The translations under genes were made by a program, and so were the position numbers. Shown here in pieces: positions 52,044 to 59,080 of a stretch of DNA of 64,000 bases. How positions within the stretch are numbered: the stretch's first letter is position 1; each line of letters starts with the position of its first letter. The DNA is from JBOZRQ01 sp050789255. Lineage in GTDB: Bacteria > Bacillota > Sulfobacillia > Symbiobacteriales > Symbiobacteriaceae. Location of the stretch: positions 152,208-216,207 of the forward strand of contig JBOZRQ010000010.1 of assembly GCA_050789255.1 (NCBI GenBank). Reading direction: 5' to 3'. A model generated the notes under the pieces. It searched no databases, was not told the DNA's origin, and saw nothing but the letters and a program-made list of their open reading frames with translations.

Positions 52044-52074
52044 GGCGCCCCCTGACCAGAGGTCAGGGGGCGCC
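52044..52074. terminator. strong 14-bp hairpin bordering the structured element
   Basis: GGCGCCCCCTGACC and GGTCAGGGGGCGCC are perfect inverses around AGA. It could end the candidate RNA or the convergent small gene; no long T tract follows on either strand. Confidence 0.65.
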
Positions 52075-52088
52075 GCTTCATAGAGGGG

Positions 52089-52256
52089 CTATAGTTGCTC
52101 GGACTCTATCTGGCGCCTCGACTCCTCCAGCACCTGCTTACGGAGGTGGTCGGCAATAAACATCGCCCAGGCCTCCAGTCCACGCTCCACCCCTTCCGGG
52201 TCGTAGACGTACCGGTGGGTCACCTTGATCGTCACGGGCTTACGACGACGTGCCAT
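52089..52256 (-). CDS. small basic protein of unknown function
   Basis: The 55-residue product begins MARRRKPVTIKVTHRYVY and continues with a helical VERGLEAWAMFIADHLRKQV. It is basic at the N-terminus and has no recognised domain. GAGGTG lies eight bases before the ATG at 52256, which supports translation; the longer frame from 52319 lacks such a site. It is convergent with the structured element. Confidence 0.55.
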   Translation of the reverse strand: MARRRKPVTIKVTHRYVYDPEGVERGLEAWAMFIADHLRKQVLEESRRQIESEQL

Positions 52257-52343
52257 AGGAGCGCCACCTCTCCTCCGCTGGAGTTCATGCCCATAACTTC
52301 GCCCATACGGGCCCGCCATCCTTGACTCTGGCAGATAATACGA

Positions 52344-52369
52344 AGAGCCCGCCTGGGTTGGCGGGCTCT
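52344..52369 (-). terminator. hairpin terminator of the sigma/anti-sigma operon
   Basis: AGAGCCCGCC pairs with GGCGGGCTCT, followed on the minus strand by TCGTATTAT just after the anti-sigma stop. Confidence 0.8.
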
Positions 52370-52377
52370 CCTGGTCG

Positions 52378-53472
52378 CTATCGCTTCAAAGCAGGCACGT
52401 ACCGGGCGATGCGGGCGCCCTGGGCGTTGGTCCCGAAGACCCGCCAGTAGGGCTGCAGGTAAATGGCCCGGCTCTCCGTGACGGTGCGGACCCAGACCAG
52501 GTCCGCCTCCGAGAAGGCCCCGCCCTGACGCTTGGCCGTGGCGATGGCCTCGTCGGCCGAGTAGGCGGAATAGGGCCGAGTCGCCGCCTCGCTGGAAGGC
52601 AGGAAGGCCACAACCTCCAGCACCCGGCCCGTATCGCTCACCAGCACCCGGGTTCGGCTGTTGACCACCGGGCGCCCCTCCACCCGGGGGGTGAAGAGAA
52701 CTTCGTAGGTGACAGCGTTCGTGTTCACCACCGGCTGGGCGTCGGGCACAGGCAGGACAGCGGTCTGGAGGAACTGGCGGGCGGCGGTCCGGGCGGCATC
52801 CGCTCCGGCGATCTTGGCGGCGCCAGGCTTCTCAGCACCCCGGTCCGCGTAGATCATCTGACCGTCCGAGGTCAGCTGAAGGTCCCGGCTCCCCTGCGAC
52901 AGGCGCCAGCCGGAGCTGCTCCGCTGCGCCGCTCCCGACATTCCCAGCCGGACGGCCACATCGGTCAGCGCCTGCTCGTCGGGCACCACCGTCAGGTGAT
53001 ACAGCCCCAGCGACTGAGCCGCAGCCGCACCGCCCTCAGGCCCGGCACCGGTCGGCACCAGCTCATCGGGAATGGTGGGCTGAATCAGGTCGGGAATGGC
53101 ACTCGTAAGTTGCGCGTCTACCTTGGACTGCGGTGTGTCCCCCTGCTTCTCCGTTACGGCGCCGGGGCCCGGCACCGGGGTGATCGGATTCTCGGCGTTC
53201 AGCATATTGAGGCCGACCGCCAACACCGCTGCAGCCGCCGCCACCCCCAGGGTGGACCCCCAAACGGCGGGACGCTTGTACCAGGGAGCCATCTGCCGTC
53301 GGGCCTGCGCCATCAGCTGGCGGCGCAGCTGAGCCTTGAACTCGGGACGGGCGGGCACATCCTTGGCGAGGGAGCGGTCGAGCTTGTCCGCGACCGTCTC
53401 CAGCGCCCGGCGCTCGCCGGACCCGATGGACTCCTCTGCGATTAACTGTCTGATGTCCTGGGCCTTTGTCAT
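52378..53472 (-). CDS. membrane anti-sigma-like protein with extracytoplasmic domain
   Basis: The 364-residue protein has a charged cytoplasmic N-terminus (residues 1-68), one transmembrane helix (about 70-92, AVWGSTLGVAAAAAVLAVGL) and a large outer domain with a proline/alanine linker. The C-terminal part has YcdB/PepSY-like stretches such as RPYSAYSADEAIATAKRQGG. There is no HxxxCxxC zinc motif, unlike the other two anti-sigma proteins here. Its ATG overlaps the stop of the ECF sigma gene (ATGA at 53469-53472), so it probably controls that sigma factor. Confidence 0.75.
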   Translation of the reverse strand: MTKAQDIRQLIAEESIGSGERRALETVADKLDRSLAKDVPARPEFKAQLRRQLMAQARRQMAPWYKRPAVWGSTLGVAAAAAVLAVGLNMLNAENPITPVPGPGAVTEKQGDTPQSKVDAQLTSAIPDLIQPTIPDELVPTGAGPEGGAAAAQSLGLYHLTVVPDEQALTDVAVRLGMSGAAQRSSSGWRLSQGSRDLQLTSDGQMIYADRGAEKPGAAKIAGADAARTAARQFLQTAVLPVPDAQPVVNTNAVTYEVLFTPRVEGRPVVNSRTRVLVSDTGRVLEVVAFLPSSEAATRPYSAYSADEAIATAKRQGGAFSEADLVWVRTVTESRAIYLQPYWRVFGTNAQGARIARYVPALKR

Positions 53473-54029
53473 GGCCGTACCCCACTTTCGGTCAGCTTCG
53501 CCTTCAGGCTCCCCAACGCCCGGAACATGAGGGCTTTCACGGCTCCTTCAGTCTTTCCGACGGCCTGCGCGATTTCTTTAAGTTTGAGCCCGCCGGAGAA
53601 ACGCATGAGCACCACATCTTGTTGGTCCGGGGACAGGGTCTGAATCGCCCGGGCCACCGCCTGCTGATCATCGAGCGCCAGGGCTGCTTCCTCCGGGCTC
53701 GTCCCGCTGGCGGCCAGCTGCAGCCCTTCGTCGAGGGTGGTGACCGGCTTGCGTGCCCGGTAGTAGTCCGTGACCAGATTGCCAGCGATTCGGTAGAGCC
53801 AGGCGGCAAACGGCTGACCTGTGTACTGGTAGCCCTTGATATTGGCCAGCGCCTTCATGAAGGTGTCCGAGGTCAGGTCCTCGGCTAGCTGGCGGTCACC
53901 CGTTTTCCGGTAGATGTACGAATAGATTTTGTCAAAGTAGATGTCATAGAGTTCGCCAAACGCCTCTGGGTCTCGTTTGGCACGTTCAATGAGCCATTGC
54001 TCATCGGAAGCCTCTTCGGGGCGATGCGT
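53469..54029 (-). CDS. ECF RNA polymerase sigma factor with non-standard start
   Basis: Region 2 is complete only if translation begins well upstream of the first in-frame ATG at 53858: the frame reads DEQWLIERAKRDPEAFGELY, then LAEDLTSDTFMKALANIKGY and PFAAWLYRIAGNLVTDYYR, then region 4 LSPDQQDVVLMRFSGGLKLK and AVGKTEGAVKALMFRALGSL. No ATG, GTG or TTG exists in frame ahead of DEQW. GGGAGG lies eight bases before an in-frame ACG at 54029, which I use as the provisional start (186 residues, a normal ECF length). A frameshift or sequencing error is the alternative. It is coupled to the downstream anti-sigma gene. Confidence 0.8.
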   Translation of the reverse strand, partial: THRPEEASDEQWLIERAKRDPEAFGELYDIYFDKIYSYIYRKTGDRQLAEDLTSDTFMKALANIKGYQYTGQPFAAWLYRIAGNLVTDYYRARKPVTTLDEGLQLAASGTSPEEAALALDDQQAVARAIQTLSPDQQDVVLMRFSGGLKLKEIAQAVGKTEGAVKALMFRALGSLKAKLTESGVRP

Positions 54030-54078
54030 AGCGGGTCCCTCCCATCTACCGCAGCCCTTCTCCTCGCTTCCACACCGA

Positions 54079-54106
54079 TTAACGGATGGATGCGCAAAAA
54101 GGTTAC
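54079..54106 (-). promoter_or_regulatory. ECF-type promoter upstream of the sigma gene
   Basis: On the minus strand GTAACC (-35, 54106-54101) and CGTTAA (-10, 54084-54079) are separated by 16 bases with a T-rich run after the -35. This is the AAC/CGT pattern of ECF sigma factors and suggests autoregulation. Confidence 0.55.
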
Positions 54107-54158
54107 GGTACCGACAACTTTTATCTCGAAGTGGTAGTCGCCTTTTCCTGTAGAAGTC

Positions 54159-55037
54159 CTAAGAACCGCGCAACTGTAGCCATACGACGCCCGCCAGCAC
54201 CAGCGCCCCGCCAAAAATCTGTGCAGGACTGAGCCGGTCCGCGAACACCGCGGCCGACAGAACAGCGGTGCCAACGGGCTCCAGGGTGCTTATGATCGAG
54301 GCCCTGGACGGTCCCAGGTGCTCGATGCCGGCAAAGAAGAGCAGCACGGCCACCACCGTCGAGAAGACCGCTGTGCCCGCGATCGCCAGCCAACCTGGCC
54401 AGGCGACCGGGACCAACGCTCCGGCCAGCGCGCCGTAGCCCAGGAAGACCAAGGCGGCCGCCGTGCTTACGAAGGTCGTGGCCACAGCGGGTGTCGTCTT
54501 GCGGGTGACCCGACTGCCGAACAGAATATACGTGCCGTAGACCAGCGCGGACCCCAAAGCCAGCCCGGCCCCGGTGGGGGTGAATACCGATCCGGCGCCC
54601 GGCGCCAGCAGCACCAGGATCAGCCCAACCATGGAAAGCCCCATGGCCGCCGCCTGCCGTCCGCTCAGCGGTTGCTTGTCGAACCACCGGGCCTCCAGCG
54701 CCACGATCGCCGGGTAGGTGTAGAGCAGCAGCGCAGCCAGGGAGGGCGACAGACGGTCCTGGGCCACCGACGAGAGGTAGAGCACCGACATCAGGGTGTA
54801 GCCACAGCCGCCCATCAGGAGGAGCTGAAGCCCGGTCTTGCGGTCGGGCAGCTTGGTGCGGGTGACCAGCAGGTACGCCCACAGCAGGGCTGCGGCGATC
54901 AAAAAGCGCACGCCGAGCAGGGTGATCACGTTGGCGCCCGCCCCGTAGGCCGCCACCCCAAAAATCGGTAATGTGCTGAACCCCAGTGCCGAGATCGCGG
55001 TGAGGATGGCGCCGGTCGTGGAGGGTGAAAGCTTCAT
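54159..55037 (-). CDS. EamA/DMT-family transporter
   Basis: The 292-residue membrane protein has ten predicted transmembrane helices in two repeated EamA halves; LYLSSVAQDRLSPSLAALLL with YTYPAIVAL and LFFAGIEHLGPSRASIISTL with EPVGTAVLS are the matching ends of each half. Such proteins export amino acids or other small metabolites. The ATG follows AGGGAG. A TATAAT at 55057-55052 on the minus strand is a likely -10 element. The sigma gene lies downstream on the same strand with its own promoter. Confidence 0.88.
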   Translation of the reverse strand: MKLSPSTTGAILTAISALGFSTLPIFGVAAYGAGANVITLLGVRFLIAAALLWAYLLVTRTKLPDRKTGLQLLLMGGCGYTLMSVLYLSSVAQDRLSPSLAALLLYTYPAIVALEARWFDKQPLSGRQAAAMGLSMVGLILVLLAPGAGSVFTPTGAGLALGSALVYGTYILFGSRVTRKTTPAVATTFVSTAAALVFLGYGALAGALVPVAWPGWLAIAGTAVFSTVVAVLLFFAGIEHLGPSRASIISTLEPVGTAVLSAAVFADRLSPAQIFGGALVLAGVVWLQLRGS

Positions 55038-55123
55038 GTGTGCTCCCTGGTATTATATAAAAGTTGTAAACCACTTACTGTACATCTTACGGGCGATCTC
55101 AGTGCAAACACAAGCAGGATTCC

Positions 55124-56098
55124 TTAGATCTGCCCGTGAAAGCCTGAAAAATCAAAGTAGATATCCCTGCCGAATAGACGGTGGAAGTGCGGAGCGATCT
55201 GCGGGCTGTGGTTGATCACCTCAAAGCGTGGGCGCACCGCTGCCCGGCGGGTAAGCAGCCCGCGGCATATCAGGTGATAGACCGCCACGTCGGCCTGGGG
55301 CATCGAATAGCCGACGAAGACGATTCGCTCCGCCTCCCGCAGGCACTCCAGCGCCAGGTCCCACAGGTGCCTGAGCTGGGGCGAGTCGTAGCTCTTGAGC
55401 CACGTCGGCGAGACGATCGACCCGTGCAGCCTGCCGTTGCCGCAGCGGGAGCAGGTGAGCCGGCCCACATGCGGTACCAGGTGGGCCACCTTTTCACAGG
55501 CGACCTCGACATGGTCGCAGGCCTTGCAGAGCGCCCAATTCAGCGAACCGTGGAGCTTGGCGAGCAACGGGCCGCGGGCCGCACCACGCCGTCGCAGGTC
55601 GAGGTCCGAAAAGCCGTAATCGGGCCTCGCACCGGCATTGACCAACGCATCGTCCAAGATGGTGTCATAGTTAAGCGAGAGCAACGCAAAATCCGCCGGG
55701 TCCTTTTCAGCGAGCAACCGGCGTACGAACCGGGCATGCGGCCCCTCCGGGCGGCGCTCCCGCTGGTCCAGTGCAGCGTCAAGCGCGGCGCACATCAAAT
55801 GCTCCAGGTCCCGCCGGACCTCGTAGAGCCTGGGCGGGTCGTACTGGGCGCCGAGCGCCTGGTCGGCGTGGAGCGACCAGTCCACCAGGCTGAAGACCTG
55901 ATCCACCGACGGGATCACGTCAAAGGACTCAGGCCCGTCTACCGCCACGCCGAAGATATCGGCCAGGAAGCGCCACACACGCTCAACCCGCTCATCGAAG
56001 ACAGGAGCAAGCCGCTGCCAGGCCTGAGCAAAGAAGTCGCCCGTAGCCGGTGCGCCCTCCGCCGCCGAGGCTCCGGCACCAAAGATATAGACGTCCAT
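55124..56098 (-). CDS. SIR2-like NAD-binding protein with zinc-binding cysteines
   Basis: The 324-residue protein has SIR2-superfamily landmarks: the NAD loop YIFGAGASAAEGAPATGDFF at the N-terminus, LLSLNYDTILDDAL, the conserved histidine in LAKLHGSLNW, and the late strand IVFVGYSMPQADVAVY. Two CxxC pairs (CKAC and CSRC, about residues 195-235) form a probable zinc site. This arrangement is typical of the SIR2_2 type group, many of which are NAD hydrolases in phage-defence systems rather than deacetylases. No partner gene is obvious; it diverges from an ECF sigma gene. Confidence 0.8.
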   Translation of the reverse strand: MDVYIFGAGASAAEGAPATGDFFAQAWQRLAPVFDERVERVWRFLADIFGVAVDGPESFDVIPSVDQVFSLVDWSLHADQALGAQYDPPRLYEVRRDLEHLMCAALDAALDQRERRPEGPHARFVRRLLAEKDPADFALLSLNYDTILDDALVNAGARPDYGFSDLDLRRRGAARGPLLAKLHGSLNWALCKACDHVEVACEKVAHLVPHVGRLTCSRCGNGRLHGSIVSPTWLKSYDSPQLRHLWDLALECLREAERIVFVGYSMPQADVAVYHLICRGLLTRRAAVRPRFEVINHSPQIAPHFHRLFGRDIYFDFSGFHGQI

Positions 56099-56165
56099 AT
56101 CCCTTAGTCTGTCCGGTTTGATCCGCTCCGTGCATTCATTCGTGTGCCGACGAGGAGGTGAGGCC

Positions 56166-56705
56166 GTGCACGACGAGGCCGTGTTGGTCTCACAGGTCCG
56201 CTCCGGCGACCAGGATGCCTTCGCCGCCGTGGTGGAACGCTACCAGGCACGCATTGCCCGCTACCTCCGGCGGCTGGTTAGAAATCAGGCGCTGGCAGAG
56301 GACCTGACCCAGGAAACCTTTCTGAACGCTTACCTGGCGATCCGCAAGACGACCTCGGACCTGGCGTTGGCGCCCTGGCTCTACCGCATCGCCACCAACC
56401 ACGCCAACATGCACTTCCGACGCCAGAAGCTGATCCGCTTTCTCCCCTTCCTGGAGAACCGCCGACAGGATGCGAGCCCACCGGCCGACGCCGACCTGGG
56501 CGAGCAGGATGCCGTCAGGCGGGCGCTGGCCAAGCTGCCGCCCCAATATGCCACCTGCCTCCTCCTGCACATGGTGGAGGGGTTTAAGCACCACGAGGTC
56601 GGCGCCATCCTCGGCATCACCGCCGAGGCGGCACGAAAGCGCACCGCCCGTGGCAGCGAAATGTTCCGCAGGGCCTACGCCGAGCAGGAGGTGAACCCCA
56701 CATGA
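56166..56705 (+). CDS. ECF RNA polymerase sigma factor
   Basis: The 179-residue protein has region 2 (SGDQDAFAAVVERYQARIAR, LAEDLTQETFLNAYLAI, APWLYRIATNHANMHFRRQK) and region 4 (LAKLPPQYATCLLLHMVEGF, HHEVGAILGITAEAARKRTA). It is paralogous to the sigma factor at 31231. The GTG at 56166 is chosen because GGAGGTGA lies four bases upstream; the longer frame to 56118 has no such site. Its stop overlaps the anti-sigma ATG by four bases (ATGA). Confidence 0.9.
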   Translation: MHDEAVLVSQVRSGDQDAFAAVVERYQARIARYLRRLVRNQALAEDLTQETFLNAYLAIRKTTSDLALAPWLYRIATNHANMHFRRQKLIRFLPFLENRRQDASPPADADLGEQDAVRRALAKLPPQYATCLLLHMVEGFKHHEVGAILGITAEAARKRTARGSEMFRRAYAEQEVNPT

Positions 56706-57865
56706 GATGCAGTGAAATCCAGGACCTGCTGGTCGCATACAGCGCTGGGGAGCTTACGCCTGCCCAGCGGGAGTTCGTACACCTACACCTGGAGGGGTGC
56801 GCTGGGTGCCGACAGGCGCTGGCCGACCTGGAGCTGACCCGACGCCAACTGGAGAGCCTCCGGGCCGAGCGGTATCAGCCTCAGCTCGCCCCCCGCATCA
56901 AGCGAGCGGCGGCGCACAGGCGGCGCCGTTTCCCGGTCGCCGCTGTGGCTGCGGTCGGCGCCCTGCTGGTCGCCGCCCTGGCCTGGTGGCAGGGCGCCCT
57001 CCCCGGCATGCCTGCCCCGGCGGGTCCGCCCGCCGGCACCACAGCCTTCCTCGTGCAGGCGGACCGACTGCTCCAGGTGGATACCGGCCGCCGTACGGTC
57101 TCCCAGGCTCTTCCCACCGACTGGAACGCCCAACTGGTCACGGGCGGCGGCACCCGACTCCTGCTGAGCGAGGGGCAGCTGACGGCCATCGGCCCGAACG
57201 GCGCCACGCGCCCGATCGGCCAGGCAAATGGCCTGCTGGTCGGCATCTCCCCGGACGGCAGGACCGCTTACACGGTACTGCAAGACGGTGAAAACCGGTG
57301 GCGCGTGGGCCGCATCGACCTGACGACCGGCGAGGTGACGCCAAGCGACACAGCGTTCGCCGGGCGAGTGCAGGCTGGCATCGTCAGCACGGACGGCGCC
57401 CTGCTCTACCTGCTGGCCACCGTGGATGGCGTCTCCTGGGTGAAGGAGGTTGAGAGCGGCTCTGGCGCCATCGCCAGGGTGCACAGGATCCCGGGCTTCG
57501 AGAACGGCGGCACCCTGCTCCTGAGCAGCGACGGGGCCAGGCTCTACATCGTGGGCAACGGGCCCGTGGCAGCGATCTCCCCGGGCACCAACGGCGAAAT
57601 CCGGGCGATCCAGGTCAGCGGCGCTACCACTCACGCCGTCCTGGTCCCGGGCACTCACACGGTCCTGGCTGCCCACGAGCAGAGCGGCTTCCTGCAGATC
57701 ACGCTGGATCCCATCAACACCAAGCGGATCCCCGGCGCCTTCTATACCAAGCTCCTCTGGGGCGAGGAGGGCACCTGGCTGTACGCCCTCTCCGGCGGCC
57801 AACTGGACGTGCTGGACCCCACGGCGCCCACCAAGCCCCTCTCCCGCATCCCCTTGGGGCGGTGA
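56702..57865 (+). CDS. zinc-finger anti-sigma factor with beta-propeller-like outer domain
   Basis: The 387-residue protein carries the anti-sigma zinc motif HLHLEGCAGC (HxxxCxxC, about residues 27-36), a transmembrane helix at about 78-98 and an outer domain of some 270 residues with repeated strands such as LLVGISPDGRTAYTVLQDGE, LLLSSDGARLYIVGNG and GTWLYALSGGQLDVLDP. This YVTN/WD40-like pattern suggests a beta-propeller sensor. GGAGGTGA lies seven bases before the ATG. It should sequester the adjacent ECF sigma factor. Confidence 0.87.
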   Translation: MRCSEIQDLLVAYSAGELTPAQREFVHLHLEGCAGCRQALADLELTRRQLESLRAERYQPQLAPRIKRAAAHRRRRFPVAAVAAVGALLVAALAWWQGALPGMPAPAGPPAGTTAFLVQADRLLQVDTGRRTVSQALPTDWNAQLVTGGGTRLLLSEGQLTAIGPNGATRPIGQANGLLVGISPDGRTAYTVLQDGENRWRVGRIDLTTGEVTPSDTAFAGRVQAGIVSTDGALLYLLATVDGVSWVKEVESGSGAIARVHRIPGFENGGTLLLSSDGARLYIVGNGPVAAISPGTNGEIRAIQVSGATTHAVLVPGTHTVLAAHEQSGFLQITLDPINTKRIPGAFYTKLLWGEEGTWLYALSGGQLDVLDPTAPTKPLSRIPLGR

Positions 57866-57879
57866 GGGTATGAAAACAG

Positions 57880-57910
57880 GCACCTCCGGGCACACTTGTC
57901 CCGGAGGTGC
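57880..57910 (+). promoter_or_regulatory. hairpin whose 3' arm contains a ribosome-binding site
   Basis: GCACCTCCGGG (57880-57890) pairs exactly with CCCGGAGGTGC (57900-57910). The 3' arm contains GGAGGTG, the only good ribosome-binding site for the TTG start at 57917. It may terminate the anti-sigma transcript or mask translation of the next gene. Confidence 0.65.
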
Positions 57911-57916
57911 GTTCAT

Positions 57917-58333
57917 TTGCCACGTGTGTGGGAACGAGTTGCAGCGATGCTCTGCTATGTCGGCGCTCTGCGGGCCCTCGTAGTAGGACTGCTGCACCCC
58001 GGCTGGGCCTTCGCCCTTCCGGCCACCGGGGTCCTGCTGGCCGGCGGTGCTTGGCTGTATGGCCGAAAGCGCTCGCCCTTCCTGGTGCACCATGGGCGCG
58101 AAGGGCTTCGCTGGTGCATCCAGACCAGCCTGTTGCTCGCAGCCGTGGCCCTGCTCTCCAAATGCCTGTACTACGGATGGGTCTGGACCGGTTTCGAACC
58201 GTTCTACGGCTTATGGCACTTCGCTGCCACCATTGCCCGCTGGTCGGGCGGCCTTGTCTCCATCATCACCTTCTTTGTGATGTACAAGGCTGCGAAGGGC
58301 GGCACCGGCGACGCGCTCAGTCTGTCTCCATAA
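57917..58333 (+). CDS. DUF4870-like small membrane protein
   Basis: The 138-residue protein has about four transmembrane helices. The segment SPFLVHHGREGLRWCIQTSL resembles the DUF4870 signature (hydrophobic pair, then HxxQ/E near a helix start). Function is unknown. The TTG at 57917 lies seven bases after GGAGGTG; later starts at GTG or ATG lack a site. Its 3' end overlaps the convergent small gene by 17 bases. Confidence 0.65.
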   Translation: MPRVWERVAAMLCYVGALRALVVGLLHPGWAFALPATGVLLAGGAWLYGRKRSPFLVHHGREGLRWCIQTSLLLAAVALLSKCLYYGWVWTGFEPFYGLWHFAATIARWSGGLVSIITFFVMYKAAKGGTGDALSLSP

Positions 58334-58535
58334 CCTTCTGCTCCAGGGCGGATAACGGGAAGGGATGAGCATAGCCCTCCGCCCAGGCCCTGTCCTGTTC
58401 GGGCGCAACCCGCTTGATCCTTAATATGGTGCCCTTCAAGGCATAGCCCTTCAAGGTACCGGTGCGCTCATCGTGGATCTCGAAGTTCCCCAGCAGGCGG
58501 TAGGCCTGTCCCGCCTTCAACTTCAGCCGATTCAT
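58317..58535 (-). CDS. small protein of unknown function
   Basis: The 72-residue product begins MNRLKLKAGQAYRLLGNFEI and contains TGTLKGYALKGTILRIKRVA, which suggests a compact beta-barrel. No family is recognised. GGAAGGAG precedes the ATG at 58535, supporting expression. Confidence 0.55.
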   Translation of the reverse strand: MNRLKLKAGQAYRLLGNFEIHDERTGTLKGYALKGTILRIKRVAPEQDRAWAEGYAHPFPLSALEQKVMETD

Positions 58536-58637
58536 GCTCTACCCGCTCCTTCCATGACTGGTCTCCACCCCATTTCTAAGCGTGATGACCGACATCCTGC
58601 TACCCCTTTTGCTCATTCATACCGACCCAAAACGAAC

Positions 58638-58663
58638 AAGCCGGGGCACAATGGCCCCGGCTT
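58638..58663. terminator. intrinsic terminator after the MarR gene
   Basis: AAGCCGGGGC pairs with GCCCCGGCTT; on the minus strand it is followed by GTTCGTTTTGG. Confidence 0.85.
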
Positions 58664-58669
58664 TCAATG

Positions 58670-59080
58670 TTACCGTATGATCTTCAGCAGCTCCGCCAAA
58701 ACCGGCGCAAGCCGCCCCAGCTCCGCCTTGTGCTCCACCGAGAGGTTTGACAGGATCTCCTCCCCCTGCTCGGTCAAACTGACCCTCACCCGCCGCCGGT
58801 CCTCGTCATCCGTGGACCGCGTGACCAGACCAGCGCTCTCGGCGCGCTGCACCAGGCCCACGGCAGCGTTGTGGTTCACCTGCAGCGCCTCGGCAATCTC
58901 GCCGGCGGTGACCCACTCCCGGTCCGGGGTCCCCTTGATCGCCAGCAGCATTTGGTGCTGCTGAGGCGTCAGCCCAGCCTTGCGCGCCTGAGACTCACTG
59001 AACCGCACAAAACGCCGGAGGCTGCTCCGGAACTGCGCCAGACGGACATACTCGGCCTTATCAATCCGCTGTGGTGCCAT
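58670..59080 (-). CDS. MarR-family transcriptional regulator
   Basis: The 136-residue protein has a MarR winged helix: GLTPQQHQMLLAIKGTP, the recognition-helix region VTAGEIAEALQVNHNAAVGL, and the wing STDDEDRRRVRVSLTEQGEE. It lies downstream of and overlaps the CLC gene by 20 bases, so both are one transcript. A perfect palindrome in front of the CLC gene is a good candidate operator for autorepression. The ATG at 59080 was chosen; the longer frame to 59131 lies deeper inside CLC. Confidence 0.87.
   Translation of the reverse strand: MAPQRIDKAEYVRLAQFRSSLRRFVRFSESQARKAGLTPQQHQMLLAIKGTPDREWVTAGEIAEALQVNHNAAVGLVQRAESAGLVTRSTDDEDRRRVRVSLTEQGEEILSNLSVEHKAELGRLAPVLAELLKIIR

Noticed and set aside
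51742..52083. Possible small protein in the structured intergenic region
   Set aside because: The frame has no ribosome-binding site or domain, and its sequence is fully explained by long complementary RNA arms.
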